In this document: one piece after another, positions 7,567 through 16,608 of the stretch | Layout of the letters: every line of letters begins with the position of its first letter | Numbering within the stretch: the stretch's first letter is position 1 | Source: an uncultured Pseudomonadota bacterium | Lineage (GTDB): Bacteria; Myxococcota_A; UBA796; SXON01 | Assembly: GCA_903875225.1 (NCBI GenBank) | Contig: CAIQVJ010000120.1 | Location: forward strand, 62,001-126,000 | Direction: 5' to 3' | DNA length: 64,000 nt | Notes under the pieces: generated by a model | Told to the model about the DNA's origin: nothing | The model's database searches: none | Seen by the model: only the letters and a program-made list of their open reading frames with translations | Program-made: the position numbers and the translations under genes

Positions 7567-9200
7567 TGATCTCCGCGCTGTTGATCCTCGCCCTCGCGGG
7601 CTGCTCGTCCATGAAGGGCAGCTTCGGCCCCACCGCCGACTCCGAAGCCCAGATGGTCCCCGGCACGCTCCTCGCCCACGTGTACCCGGGCTCGGACTCC
7701 GGGCTCCTCCCCCAGACCTTCACGATCGTGCCGACGAGCTCCAGCGGCTACGGTGACGTCGCGCTCGAGCTCGCCCAGACCGTCACCGTGAGCGGGACGC
7801 TCACCTCGTTGGTGGCCCACCCCTGGAGCGCCGTCCAGGCGCCCACGACACCCGAGCCCTTCGCCGGCACCGTCGAGGTGAGCCTCGCCCACAGCGTGCA
7901 GAACGCCGCCGTCCAGACCGACGAGCTCGGCCTCTTCAGCTTCCAGATCCCCGCGGACTCGGGCTACGACCTCTTCATCCTGCCCAACGACGCGACCGCC
8001 GTCCCGGCCACCGGGCTCGGCCACCAGACCTTCGCCCAGGACACGGATCTCAGCGAGGAGCTTCCGGAAGGCGCGCCGATCTTCGGCCGGGTCACGGCTG
8101 GCGGCGTTCCGGTGGCGAAAGCCCCGCTCGTGCTCACCCGGCAGCAGCCCCTGCCCGTGACGTCGTCGCAGGTGTTCTACACCGACTCCGAGGGCTGGTA
8201 CTCGGTCCGCGCTCCAAGCTCGGGCACCTACAGCCTCGCCGTCCAGCAGGGGCTCTCGGGCGCGGGCGTGGTGCTGCCTGCCGCCAGACGCAACCTCGTC
8301 GTCAACGACGACGGTGGAACGCTGGACATCGACGTCGGCACCTTGTCCGCGGCGGTGGTGACAGGCACGGTGACCAGCGAGTCCGGCGCCCCGGTCGCCG
8401 AGGCCGAGATCCGGCTCACCTCCACGGCGCTCGACGGCGTGGACGGGACCCTGGAGGTCGAGACCACGACCGACACCAACGGGAGCTTTGTCGCCCGGCT
8501 GATTCCCGGTCAGTTCACCGCCGAGATCCTCCCGGCCTACCTTGCGCCCTACTCGCCGGTGGCCGTGCCGGTCAACGTGACCATCGGGTCGACCGACGTC
8601 GGCATCATCGCCCTTCGCGGCGTGAACACGCTCGAGGGCGTCGTGAACCTCCCGGACGGGGGCGGGCTGGCCGCGGGCGTCTCGGTCACCGCCACGCAGG
8701 TGGGGTGGTCCGGGTACGTGTACACCGCCACCACCGACGAGTCCGGGAACTACACGATCGAGGACCTCCCGACCACTGACTTCGTGCTCCTGTGCACTCC
8801 TCCCACCAGCAGCGGCGCGGCTGCCACCCGCGTGGATCTGCCAATCGCGGGCGACCCCTCGGTCCTGCTCGTCGAGGGGACTCCGCTCCACGGCGTCGTT
8901 CAGAGCGCAGCCGGCGTTTCGCCCTACGCGATGGTCGAGGTGCACGATGCGGCGACCGACCTCGTGCTCGGCACTGCGCTGACGGACGAGAACGGGTCAT
9001 TCGCGATGGTCATCGACATGCCGATGGTCCAGACCGACTCGGGGAGCGGCGATGACACCGGTGCGGACACCGGCGGCCACGACACCTCCGACACCGGCGG
9101 CACCGACACTTCGGACACCGGGGGCAAGGACACCTCGACCACCGACACGGGCGCTACGGACACCGGCGCCACGGACACCGGCGCGACCGGCGGGGTCTGA
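7566..9200 (+). CDS. Large lipoprotein with carboxypeptidase-regulatory-like repeats
   Basis: 544 residues. The lipobox LAGC lies within the first 16 residues. At least four carboxypeptidase-regulatory-like (transthyretin-fold) modules follow, each with the typical G-x-V-T-x-x-G-x-P-V start and a D-x-N/S-G-x-F/Y middle. The last 50 or so residues are an Asp/Thr/Gly-rich tail of DTGAT-type repeats, the acidic low-complexity tail common on myxobacterial surface lipoproteins. GTG at 7563 is an alternative start. Likely a surface or periplasmic scaffold; ligand unknown. Confidence 0.75.
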   Translation: MISALLILALAGCSSMKGSFGPTADSEAQMVPGTLLAHVYPGSDSGLLPQTFTIVPTSSSGYGDVALELAQTVTVSGTLTSLVAHPWSAVQAPTTPEPFAGTVEVSLAHSVQNAAVQTDELGLFSFQIPADSGYDLFILPNDATAVPATGLGHQTFAQDTDLSEELPEGAPIFGRVTAGGVPVAKAPLVLTRQQPLPVTSSQVFYTDSEGWYSVRAPSSGTYSLAVQQGLSGAGVVLPAARRNLVVNDDGGTLDIDVGTLSAAVVTGTVTSESGAPVAEAEIRLTSTALDGVDGTLEVETTTDTNGSFVARLIPGQFTAEILPAYLAPYSPVAVPVNVTIGSTDVGIIALRGVNTLEGVVNLPDGGGLAAGVSVTATQVGWSGYVYTATTDESGNYTIEDLPTTDFVLLCTPPTSSGAAATRVDLPIAGDPSVLLVEGTPLHGVVQSAAGVSPYAMVEVHDAATDLVLGTALTDENGSFAMVIDMPMVQTDSGSGDDTGADTGGHDTSDTGGTDTSDTGGKDTSTTDTGATDTGATDTGATGGV

Positions 9201-9210
9201 TCCGGCGCCC

Positions 9211-10242
9211 CTACGGCAGCGCGATGACGTACACCTTCATGTAGTCCCGCTGCTGGTTCGCCACGCCGGCGAGGCCCTGGGCGGCGACGGCGAGCCAGAG
9301 CGAGCCGTCGGTCTTCCGCACCACGTCGAGGTCGCCGTTGCCCACGGTGCCCGTGTTGAGCGTGGTGACCTTCGTCGGGTCGGCCCAGGGCGCCTCGCGC
9401 ACGGGGTCGAAGTGGTCGGGATCGTGCTGGACGTACACGATGGCCTGGCCATCGGGCGTCCAGGTCGGGCCGCGCGCGTTCATCACCACGTCACTCGCGA
9501 CCAGCGTGGGGGTACCGCCCGGCGACATCACGTAGAGATCGAACCGGTCCGGGGTGACGTGGTCCGAGTAGAACGCGATGTGCTTGCCGTCCGGGCTGAA
9601 CGTGGGGCGGGTCTGGACGTGGGGCCAGGCCGTGAGCGCGCGCGGTGCGGGGAACTGCAGGTTGTCGAGGAGGTAGAGGTTGTCGCCCTTCGGCGTGTGC
9701 CCCACGAACACGACGCTGCTGCTGTCGGGTGACCAGGCGGCGTAGACCTCGCTCGCCGTGGGGTCTCCCGTGAGCTTGAGGGGCGCGGAGTCGAGCGTCG
9801 CGGCATCGAGCAGGTAGAGGTCGCCCTGGCCGGTGCGGGCAGAGGTGAAGGCGATGTGCCGTCCGTCGGGCGACCACGCCGGGTTCCCATCCGCGCCGGC
9901 GGCGGACGCAAGGCGCGTGCCGGTGTCGAGGTAGAGGTCGTAGTCCCCCGTCGAGCCCGAGGCGCTGTACACGAACCGGTTCTGGCCGGGCGCGAAGCTG
10001 GCTTCGTGAGCGACGCGCTCGCTCCCGGAGGTGGAGAACCCCGCTGTCACGCTGGAGCTCCCCGACGACGAGCCGGGGATCACGACGCGGCGGGAGCTGC
10101 GGCTGGACGGCGAGTACACGTACAGGTCCACGTTCTTCTTGACGTGGTCGTTCGTCTCGTAGACGAGCTGGGTCCCATCGCCCGACCAGCGGGGAGCCTG
10201 GCAGTTTGCCTCGATCGGCACTGAGATGACGACGGCGGGCAC
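9211..10242 (-). CDS. TolB/PD40-type beta-propeller protein
   Basis: 343 residues made of five or six PD40 (WD40-like TolB) blades, recognisable as AxWSPDGxxIAF motifs: NPAWSPDGRHIAFTS, AAWSPDSSSVVFVG and PTFSPDGKHIAFYS. No signal peptide is apparent, unlike TolB itself, so it may be cytoplasmic or the signal may be missed. The start is GTG at 10242, only three bases after the stop of the FAD oxidase gene, so the pair is an operon. Such propellers bind partner proteins; the partner is unknown. Confidence 0.75.
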   Translation of the reverse strand: MPAVVISVPIEANCQAPRWSGDGTQLVYETNDHVKKNVDLYVYSPSSRSSRRVVIPGSSSGSSSVTAGFSTSGSERVAHEASFAPGQNRFVYSASGSTGDYDLYLDTGTRLASAAGADGNPAWSPDGRHIAFTSARTGQGDLYLLDAATLDSAPLKLTGDPTASEVYAAWSPDSSSVVFVGHTPKGDNLYLLDNLQFPAPRALTAWPHVQTRPTFSPDGKHIAFYSDHVTPDRFDLYVMSPGGTPTLVASDVVMNARGPTWTPDGQAIVYVQHDPDHFDPVREAPWADPTKVTTLNTGTVGNGDLDVVRKTDGSLWLAVAAQGLAGVANQQRDYMKVYVIALP

Positions 10243-10245
10243 GTT

Positions 10246-11703
10246 CTAGCTGCCCTCTGTCGGGTCGACGCCCACGCGCGTGGCCCACTCGGTACGCAGC
10301 ACCCGGTTGGGATCAGCGCGGTTTCGCAGCGCACGGAACGCGGAGATCCGCTGCTGACCCCAGGCGCGCTGGAAGTCCTGCGGTCGCAGCACCGAGTCCT
10401 TTGCTGGGTAGAACCTGCCCCCGGCCGCCAGCACGATCTCGTTCATCTCGTGGCACATCTTCCACAGTTCGGCGCGGTTGGAGGCTGTCACCGGAAAGTC
10501 CATCGCGATGGAGTAGCCGTCGAGCGCGTGCGAGAGGAGGAAGTTGTCGGGCCGGTACCGCTTGATCACGCCGAGGTAGCTCACGATGCCACGCGCCTGG
10601 TTGAGCCGGAAGATGTCGGTGAACGCCTGCTTTGCCGTCTCCTTCGGGATGAACGGCTGGTACTGGATGAACCCGCCCGGCTGGTAGGCCGAGCGCCACG
10701 TCGGGACGTAGTCGAGCAGGAAGTGGAACGCGACGTGCGCCTGCTTGTAGGGGGCACGGGGCGAGAGCACGCCTGCGTAGTACTTGCCGAAGTTCACCAG
10801 CTTCATGCCGAGGTTGAAGTTGAACAACCCCAGCAGGCTGCCGACCAGTCCCCGCGGGACACCGAGGATCGTACCGGGCAGATCCTGCTTGCTCGGCTCC
10901 AGCAGGGCGACACCCTCCGGGTCGTCGCTCGCATGCAGGTACTTTCCGCGGTGGATCTGTCCCCGACCGAGCCCGGAGCCCGAGGCGATGCAGTCCACCC
11001 AGCTCACGAGGTAGTCGCTGTCGGTGCGGTGCTCCTCGAAGTAGGCGAACTGCTCGTCGAAGTTCCGGACGGGGATCTGCTCCACGGAGAGCCGTCCGCT
11101 CTCGATGCGTTTGAGCTGGAGGCGGATGCGGGTGAACGTGCCGAGCATGCCGAATCCGGAGATCGCGGCGTGGAAGAAGTCGGAGTTCTCCGTCCGGGAG
11201 AGCAGCAGGTGCTCGCCGGCTGGGGTGAGGAAGTCGCACTCGACGATGTGGTCGCCCGTGCCGCCGAGCGCAAAATGGTTCTTCCCGTGGATGTTCATGG
11301 CGGCGCAGCCGCCGATCGTCGGGAACATCGTGCCGGGGACCACCGCGGGCCACCACCCGTCGCGCAGGCACAGGCGCCACAGGTCTTCGATCGTGACGCC
11401 GGGCTCTACGTCGATGAGGCCTGTCGCCGGGTCCCAGGCCAGCACGCGGCGCATGCCCGTCATGTCGATGACGAGGTTCCCACCGTTCATCGCGGCGTCG
11501 CCATAGCTGCGACCGCTCCCGCGCAAGGCGACAGTGAAGCCCTCGGCGGCCGCCTGCTTCATCACGTGCTCGACCTCGTCGGCGCTCCTCGGGCATGCAA
11601 ACATGGAGACGGAGCGCGAGGAGAAGCCGAATCCGTCGAACACCCGACGCGGGAGTTGGACAATTGGGGTCGGAGCGATTGGATCTGCGAGGGTGCCGGA
11701 CAT
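10246..11703 (-). CDS. FAD-linked oxidase, DprE1/GlcD-like
   Basis: 485 residues. The N-terminal PCMH-type FAD domain shows RGSGRSYGDAAMNGG and GCAAMNIHGKNHFALGG. The C-terminal part resembles that of D-arabinono-1,4-lactone oxidase and decaprenylphosphoryl-ribose oxidase (DprE1). The closest overall pattern is the DprE1-like group, but no DprE2-like epimerase is adjacent, so the substrate is open. ATG at 11703 has no Shine-Dalgarno but is preceded by TATAGT at exactly six bases. It is co-transcribed with the propeller gene downstream. Confidence 0.8.
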   Translation of the reverse strand: MSGTLADPIAPTPIVQLPRRVFDGFGFSSRSVSMFACPRSADEVEHVMKQAAAEGFTVALRGSGRSYGDAAMNGGNLVIDMTGMRRVLAWDPATGLIDVEPGVTIEDLWRLCLRDGWWPAVVPGTMFPTIGGCAAMNIHGKNHFALGGTGDHIVECDFLTPAGEHLLLSRTENSDFFHAAISGFGMLGTFTRIRLQLKRIESGRLSVEQIPVRNFDEQFAYFEEHRTDSDYLVSWVDCIASGSGLGRGQIHRGKYLHASDDPEGVALLEPSKQDLPGTILGVPRGLVGSLLGLFNFNLGMKLVNFGKYYAGVLSPRAPYKQAHVAFHFLLDYVPTWRSAYQPGGFIQYQPFIPKETAKQAFTDIFRLNQARGIVSYLGVIKRYRPDNFLLSHALDGYSIAMDFPVTASNRAELWKMCHEMNEIVLAAGGRFYPAKDSVLRPQDFQRAWGQQRISAFRALRNRADPNRVLRTEWATRVGVDPTEGS

Positions 11704-11709
11704 GGCCGC

Positions 11710-11715
11710 ACTATA
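11710..11715 (-). promoter_or_regulatory. Candidate -10 box for a leaderless mRNA (FAD oxidase)
   Basis: On the minus strand TATAGT is followed by GCGGCC and then the ATG at 11703. The box is a near-consensus sigma70 -10 element with the start codon at the expected +1. The 178 bases between this gene and mlaE hold the divergent promoters; no clear -35 was identified. Confidence 0.5.
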
Positions 11716-11881
11716 GCCGCGCGGGCTGGCTCTGGCCCGGCGGGGGCGACGGGCTGCACCTGACCTGCACCGGCGCTCTCGACAGGCCTGTCGCAACGTC
11801 GGTCGCGTGGGCCTGGGATCCGAGTCGGAGCGACCGGCCCGCGGAGTGCACCCGTGCAGGGGCCGGATAGACCTCGCGGGC

Positions 11882-12664
11882 ATGAACCCCGTCAGCGCCC
11901 TTGGACACTCGATCATCGCCTGGGTCGAGGCGTTTGGGGGGTACCTCCAGTTCGTCGGTCGAGCCGGGGTCTCGGGTCTGCTCCCCCCCTACCGCACGCG
12001 CCTCCTGCTCAAGCACATGCATTTTGTCGGGGTGCAGTCGCTCACCATCGTGATCATCACCGGGTTGTTCACCGGCATGGTGTTCGCGATCCAGGCGGAG
12101 ATCGGCTTCTCGCAATTCGGCGCCAACGGGCTGATCGGCGGGATTGTGGCGCTCTCGCTCACGCGCGAGCTCTCGCCCGTGCTCACGGCGCTCATGGTCA
12201 ACGGTCGGGTGGGAAGCTCCATGGCTGCAGAGCTCGGCACCATGCGGGTGACCGAGCAGATCGACGCGCTGGAGAGCATGGCCATCGACCCGCTGCAGTA
12301 CCTCGTGGCACCCCGTCTGCTGGCTGCCGTGATCATGGTCCCCGCGCTCAACATGATCTTCAACCTGATCGGGCTCGCCGGGTGCTGGTACGTCGCCGTG
12401 AAGCAACTGCGGGTGCCCGAAGGCGGGTTCTGGGACCGCATCTGGTGGTACGTCGACGCAGACGACATCGTCGGCGGGTGCATCAAGGCCGCGGTGTTCG
12501 GCTTCATCCTCGCCTCCGTGGGCTGCTACCAGGGGTTCACGACCCGCGGCGGGGCCGAGGGCGTCGGCCGGGCGACCACGACCGCGGTGGTGGTCGCAGG
12601 CGTGCTGATCCTCACCGGCGACTACTTCCTCACGCGCATCCTGGCGCCCTTGAGCGTGGGCTGA
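11882..12664 (+). CDS. mlaE: MlaE-type ABC transporter permease
   Basis: 260 residues, the usual length for the MlaE/TTG permease family. It has five or six membrane segments and the conserved central block LVNGRVGSSMAAELGTMRVTE (here beginning MVNGRVG), plus SQFGANGLIG. In the Mla system it moves phospholipids between the inner and outer membranes with MlaF, MlaB and MlaD. ATG at 11882 fits the family N-terminus; the frame is open upstream but without a better start. Its stop overlaps the ATG of mlaF (TGATG). Confidence 0.9.
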   Translation: MNPVSALGHSIIAWVEAFGGYLQFVGRAGVSGLLPPYRTRLLLKHMHFVGVQSLTIVIITGLFTGMVFAIQAEIGFSQFGANGLIGGIVALSLTRELSPVLTALMVNGRVGSSMAAELGTMRVTEQIDALESMAIDPLQYLVAPRLLAAVIMVPALNMIFNLIGLAGCWYVAVKQLRVPEGGFWDRIWWYVDADDIVGGCIKAAVFGFILASVGCYQGFTTRGGAEGVGRATTTAVVVAGVLILTGDYFLTRILAPLSVG

Positions 12665-13467
12665 TGCGCGCGACGGACGAGGTCGCCGCTGCGCCTGGGA
12701 TCCACGTCCAGGGGATCAAGAAGTCGTTCGGCACCCAGGTGGTGCTGGACGGCGTGGACCTGGAGGTGCCGCGGGGGCACATCACCGTGGTGATCGGCCG
12801 ATCCGGCACCGGCAAGAGCGTGCTGCTCAAGCACGTGATGGGGCTCCTGCGACCGGATGCCGGGACCATCCGCGTGGGAGACGACGACCTCGCGACGCTC
12901 GGCCCGCGAGCGCTCCGGCAGGTGCGGTTCCGGTTCGGCATGGTGTTCCAGCACGCGGCGCTGTTCGATTCGATGGACGTCTACGAGAACGTCGCCTTCC
13001 CGCTGCGTGAACACGGGTTCAAGACCGCGGCGGGCCAGCGCAAGATGCGGGAGCCCGAGATCAAGGCGCGTGTCGAGGAGATGCTCGGCGCAGTCGGGCT
13101 GACCGGTGTGGGCGCCAAGGGGGTGTCCGAGCTCTCGGGCGGGATGCGAAAGCGCGTAGGGCTCGCCCGTGCGCTCGTACGCGACCCGGAGTTCCTCCTG
13201 TACGACGAGCCCACCACCGGCCTCGACCCCATCATGACCGCGCAGATCGACAACCTGATCCGCGGCACCCAGGACAGGAACCCGGGCATCACCTCGCTCG
13301 TCATCAGCCACGACATGGCGGCGACCTTCCGGATCGCCGATCACGTCGCGATGCTCTACGAGGGCCGCGTGAGGTTGTACGGCACGCCCGAGGAGTTCCG
13401 GCACACCGACGATCCCGTGGTCCGCCAATTCGTGGAGGGACGGCTGGACGGGCCGATCACGGTCTGA
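12664..13467 (+). CDS. mlaF: MlaF-type ABC transporter ATPase
   Basis: 267 residues. Walker A is GRSGTGKS, the signature is LSGGMRKRVGLARAL and Walker B is FLLYDEPTTGLDP, followed by the H-loop ISHDM. The MRKR signature variant is typical of MlaF and its relatives. It is coupled to mlaE by a one-base overlap. No mlaD (MCE) gene follows; instead a non-coding repeat region and a tRNA come next, so the substrate-binding component must be encoded elsewhere. Confidence 0.93.
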   Translation: MRATDEVAAAPGIHVQGIKKSFGTQVVLDGVDLEVPRGHITVVIGRSGTGKSVLLKHVMGLLRPDAGTIRVGDDDLATLGPRALRQVRFRFGMVFQHAALFDSMDVYENVAFPLREHGFKTAAGQRKMREPEIKARVEEMLGAVGLTGVGAKGVSELSGGMRKRVGLARALVRDPEFLLYDEPTTGLDPIMTAQIDNLIRGTQDRNPGITSLVISHDMAATFRIADHVAMLYEGRVRLYGTPEEFRHTDDPVVRQFVEGRLDGPITV

Positions 13468-13498
13468 TCATCGCCCGGAAACCAGACCGGTGTGCGGG

Positions 13499-13878
13499 CC
13501 CCCCCCCCGCGTCCGATCTCAACCTGCGGGCCGGCGGATTGCGCCGCAGGCCGGTACTCCGGCCAAGGCCAATCCGCAGGCAAACGGAGTTTTCGGCGGT
13601 ACTCCGCGGAAAGCTCCGTTTGCCGTCCGGCCCCGGGGGGCCTGGGGGGCTCCGCCCCCCAGACAGACAGGGCCGGTGAGCGTTCGCCCCCCCCCGCGTC
13701 CGATCTCGACCTGCGGGCCGGCGGATTGCGCCGCAGGCCGGTACTCCGGCCAAGGCCAATCCGCAGGCAAACGGAGTTTTCGGCGGTACTCCGCCGAAAG
13801 CTCCGTTTGCCGTCCGGCCCCGGGGGGCCTGGGGGGCCCCGCCCCCCAGACAGACAGGTCCGCCCCCCAGACAGACAA
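13499..13878. repeat. Tandem 187-bp duplication with nested long hairpins
   Basis: Copy 1 runs about 13499-13670 and copy 2 about 13687-13857, at a constant offset of 187 bases. They differ at three substitutions plus one base in the poly-C run that starts each copy. A third fragment repeats the end of the unit at 13861-13876. Each copy holds a stem of GCAAACGGAG (13580 and 13767) against CTCCGTTTGC, extended inward through TTTTCGGCGG to a TACT loop. Copy 2 gives 21 pairs with one G-U wobble; copy 1 has one broken pair. A second hairpin, CTGGGGGG/CCCCCCAG, closes each unit. The stretch 13468-14016 has no credible gene: frames here lack start signals and read as hairpin sequence. It could be a transcription terminator, a REP-type element or an ncRNA. 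Confidence 0.85.
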
Positions 13879-13979
13879 CAATCAACAATTCCGAAGATTT
13901 GAAAAGAAGCGGGAGCGCCCGATCCCCACGGAACCCCGATCCCGGGGCCCCCCGAATCGCCGGACCTGCGCCCGGGGTG

Positions 13980-14006
13980 TTGCAGTCAGGCGCTTGCCCC
14001 GATAAT
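13980..14006 (+). promoter_or_regulatory. Candidate tRNA-Arg promoter
   Basis: TTGCAG (13980-13985) and GATAAT (14001-14006) are separated by 15 bases, ending 10 bases before the tRNA. GATAAT matches five of six consensus -10 bases; the spacing is short, so TAATCA one turn later is an alternative. It sits just after an AT-rich patch that breaks the local GC-rich composition. Confidence 0.4.
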
Positions 14007-14016
14007 CACGCCGAGC

Positions 14017-14090
<74 letters not shown>

Positions 14091-14138
14091 CCCCCATCCC
14101 CAACCACGCATGCTCCCGCAGACGGGGTACATGAGCGC

Positions 14139-15026
14139 ATGACTGCCGCAGCGAGCGCAATGACAGTCCGCCTTTGGGGCGTTCGGGGTTCGTTCCCCGT
14201 CCCGGGGACGGAGACAGCGAAGTATGGCGGGAACACGTCATGTATAGAAGTAACGGCAAGTGGGCTTCCTACCGTTGTTTTTGACTGTGGCACCGGTGCC
14301 AGGAAGCTCGGGCCGACGCTGTTTGGCCGTGCGCAGCGTGAGCTGCACATCGTCTTCACGCACTTTCACATGGATCACCTTTTTGGTTTTCCATTTTTCG
14401 CGCCCGTGTTCGCACCCTCCTTTGAGATCACGGTCACGGCTCCGGCGTTCAACCCGGACGGCACGCGCGATCGGATCGCGAGGTTCCTCAACGGGATCTT
14501 CCACCCCGTGCGTATGTCGGAGGTTCCCGCGAAGGTTCAGTTCGCGGCGGTGCGCCCGGGCAACTCGTTCTCGTGCGGGCCGTGGGAGCTCAAGGCCGCC
14601 GCCCTCAACCACCCCGGCGGCTCCTGCGCGTATCGCATCGAGCGGGGCGGTCACTCGCTCGTCTACATCACCGACACGGCGCCGCTCTCCCGCCCCGGTG
14701 AAGGCCTCGCGGGCGGGCAGGAGCCGGTCGGGCGCGAGCTCCAGCTCGTCGAGTTGTGCCGGGACGCCGACATCGTCATCTTCGACACGATGTTCTCCCT
14801 GAACGAGTACCTCGAGAAGATGACGTGGGGGCACAGCTACCCGGAGTACGCCTACGCCCTGTGCAAGGCCGCGGGCGTGAGGAAGCTGCTCCTGTTCCAT
14901 CACGCGCCGGACGCGACGGACACGGATCTGGACATCCTCGCCGAGCACTGGTCCACTGCGAGCGCGCCACTGGTGGAGCTTGCACGTGAGGGCATGGAGA
15001 TCGTTCTCGGGGGGCCGGACGCGTGA
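14139..15026 (+). CDS. Metallo-beta-lactamase-fold hydrolase
   Basis: 295 residues with the metal motif HFHMDH at 75-80 (HxHxDH), an N-terminal VRLWGVRGSFPVPG and YGGNTSCIEV, and further ligands in LNHPGG, ITDTA and LFHHAPD. This architecture is that of the PhnP / class-II cyclic-nucleotide phosphodiesterase-like MBL group, often seen beside two-component systems. The first 50 codons are visibly less GC-rich than the rest. ATG at 14160 is an alternative start. The stop overlaps the next gene by GTGA. Confidence 0.85.
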   Translation: MTAAASAMTVRLWGVRGSFPVPGTETAKYGGNTSCIEVTASGLPTVVFDCGTGARKLGPTLFGRAQRELHIVFTHFHMDHLFGFPFFAPVFAPSFEITVTAPAFNPDGTRDRIARFLNGIFHPVRMSEVPAKVQFAAVRPGNSFSCGPWELKAAALNHPGGSCAYRIERGGHSLVYITDTAPLSRPGEGLAGGQEPVGRELQLVELCRDADIVIFDTMFSLNEYLEKMTWGHSYPEYAYALCKAAGVRKLLLFHHAPDATDTDLDILAEHWSTASAPLVELAREGMEIVLGGPDA

Positions 15027-15334
15027 TCTACGTGGACGACACGATCGCGAGCAGCGAGCTGGCCGGGATCCTCGTCCTCGTGGCGATGCTGTGGGCGTTC
15101 TGGGCGTCGAGCTGGATCGTGCGGGTGGAGGTCCACGCGCTGGCGGCGCCGATCGTCGGCCGCCTCGGGCTGCGATGGTCGAGGGAGGGTCTCGGAACAC
15201 GCGTGCATGCGTCCGGAACGATCGACGGCGAGCCGGTGCAGCTGCGATTCGGGCGAGACGTCGTTCCGGGCGGCGTTCGGGTCTGGCGGCGAGACGGCAG
15301 GCAGTGGGTGCGAGTCGGGGCGGACGAGCTCTGA
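15023..15334 (+). CDS. Small single-pass membrane protein, unknown
   Basis: 103 residues: one membrane segment at about 13-33 (LAGILVLVAMLWAFWASSWI) and a basic cytoplasmic or periplasmic tail rich in Arg and Val. GTG at 15023 overlaps the upstream stop (GTGA), indicating coupling. No family recognised. Confidence 0.65.
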   Translation: MIYVDDTIASSELAGILVLVAMLWAFWASSWIVRVEVHALAAPIVGRLGLRWSREGLGTRVHASGTIDGEPVQLRFGRDVVPGGVRVWRRDGRQWVRVGADEL

Positions 15335-15342
15335 GCGCGCCG

Positions 15343-16608
15343 GTGCGGGTGTTGCAGGTCGTCCACGGCTTTCCGCCCCGCGAGAACGCAGGCACCGAGC
15401 AGTACGCAGCCCGGTTGTCCGATGCGCTGCGGCGCAAGGGGCACGTGGTGCACACGTTCGCCCCTACCATCAACCCGGCCCTGCCCATGTACGCGGTCGT
15501 CGAGGAGGACGGGCTCACCCGCGTCGTGAACAACCTGCCGGGCCGGGAGTCGAGGCACGCGGGCGGTGACGCCGGGATCGACAGGATCTTCGAGGGGTTG
15601 CGACGGCGCTTCCGGCCCGACGTGATCCACGTGCAGCACGTGATGGGCCTGTCGCTCACGCTTCCACGCGCAGGGGTACCGACCGTGTGGACGCTGCACG
15701 ACGCCTGGGGGTGGTGCCCTGCCGGCGGCACGCTCCTGCCTCCACGGGCGACCGCGGCCTGCACCGGGCCGAACCCCGGGTGCGCTAGCTGTGCATCGGC
15801 GTGGATGCGGGATTCGTCGCGGGTGGACGGCGCCCTCGGGCTGGCGGCGCGGCTGGGTCGGGTGATCGATCCCGACCGGCTCCACAGGATCTGGAAGCGG
15901 GTCCCATCGCGGGCGCGGGCCCTCACGACCGCCGGGAGGCCGGATCCGCTCACTGCCGGTCAGGTCGAGGCGCGCCTGCGGGCGTTCACGACCTTTGCGC
16001 GGTCCTGCTCCGTCGTCGCCCCGAGCCGGTGGCTCGCCGAGGCGGCCGAGGCCCAGGGGTTCGGCTCGGTCGCGGTGGTGCCGCACGGCGTCACGGTCGA
16101 ACCCGGCCGGCGCGGGGTCGACGGACCCCTGGTGTTCCTGGGCACGCTGGCGCGCCACAAGGGGCCGGACGTCGTGCGCGCGGCGTGGGTCCGCTCCGGG
16201 GTTGCAGTGCCACTCCGGGTGCACGGGCCTCCGGGGCCCGACCCTGCGTTCGAGGTCGAGAACGATGGTCCCCTCGATCACGAGGGTGTTTTGCGGCTGC
16301 TGCGCTCGGCGCGTGCGCTGGTCCTCGGCTCGATCTGGCCCGAGAACGCCCCCCTCGTGATCCTCGAGGCCCGGGCGGTGGGCTGCCCGGTGATCGCGCC
16401 CGCCACGGGGGGCATCCCCGAGCTCGTGCAGGACGGCGTGGACGGCTGGCTCTACCGCCCTGGCGACGTCGACCAGCTCGCGACGGTGCTGCGCCGGCCG
16501 CTTCCGCCCACGATCCGCCCCCCGCCCACCTTCGATACCCACCTCGAGGCGCTCTTCGCGGTGTACGACCGCGCGATGGTCGGCGCTCCGCCAACTCCGA
16601 CGACCTAG
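15343..16608 (+). CDS. Glycosyltransferase family 4-like (GT-B)
   Basis: About 421 residues. The N-terminal acceptor domain starts MRVLQVVHGFPP with the motif GTEQY, and the C-terminal donor domain contains FLGTLARHKGPDVV and the E-x7-E block ENAPLVILEA. These features define a retaining GT-B enzyme of the GT4 type using a nucleotide sugar. A Cys cluster (CTGPNPGCASC) lies near residue 145, as in some GT4 proteins with a 'CxGxxxxC' insert. GTG at 15343 gives the canonical start; CTG at 15331 would overlap the upstream stop. It probably makes a surface polysaccharide. Confidence 0.85.
   Translation: MRVLQVVHGFPPRENAGTEQYAARLSDALRRKGHVVHTFAPTINPALPMYAVVEEDGLTRVVNNLPGRESRHAGGDAGIDRIFEGLRRRFRPDVIHVQHVMGLSLTLPRAGVPTVWTLHDAWGWCPAGGTLLPPRATAACTGPNPGCASCASAWMRDSSRVDGALGLAARLGRVIDPDRLHRIWKRVPSRARALTTAGRPDPLTAGQVEARLRAFTTFARSCSVVAPSRWLAEAAEAQGFGSVAVVPHGVTVEPGRRGVDGPLVFLGTLARHKGPDVVRAAWVRSGVAVPLRVHGPPGPDPAFEVENDGPLDHEGVLRLLRSARALVLGSIWPENAPLVILEARAVGCPVIAPATGGIPELVQDGVDGWLYRPGDVDQLATVLRRPLPPTIRPPPTFDTHLEALFAVYDRAMVGAPPTPTT

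Noticed and set aside
9052-9195. Short-period repeats resembling a CRISPR or minisatellite
   Set aside because: They encode the Asp-Thr-Gly tail of the lipoprotein; unit lengths vary and there are no spacers.
13490-14005. Overlapping open frames of 120-171 codons in the repeat region
   Set aside because: All share hairpin-derived repetitive peptides in several frames and both strands, with no start signal; the region is better explained as a non-coding repeat.
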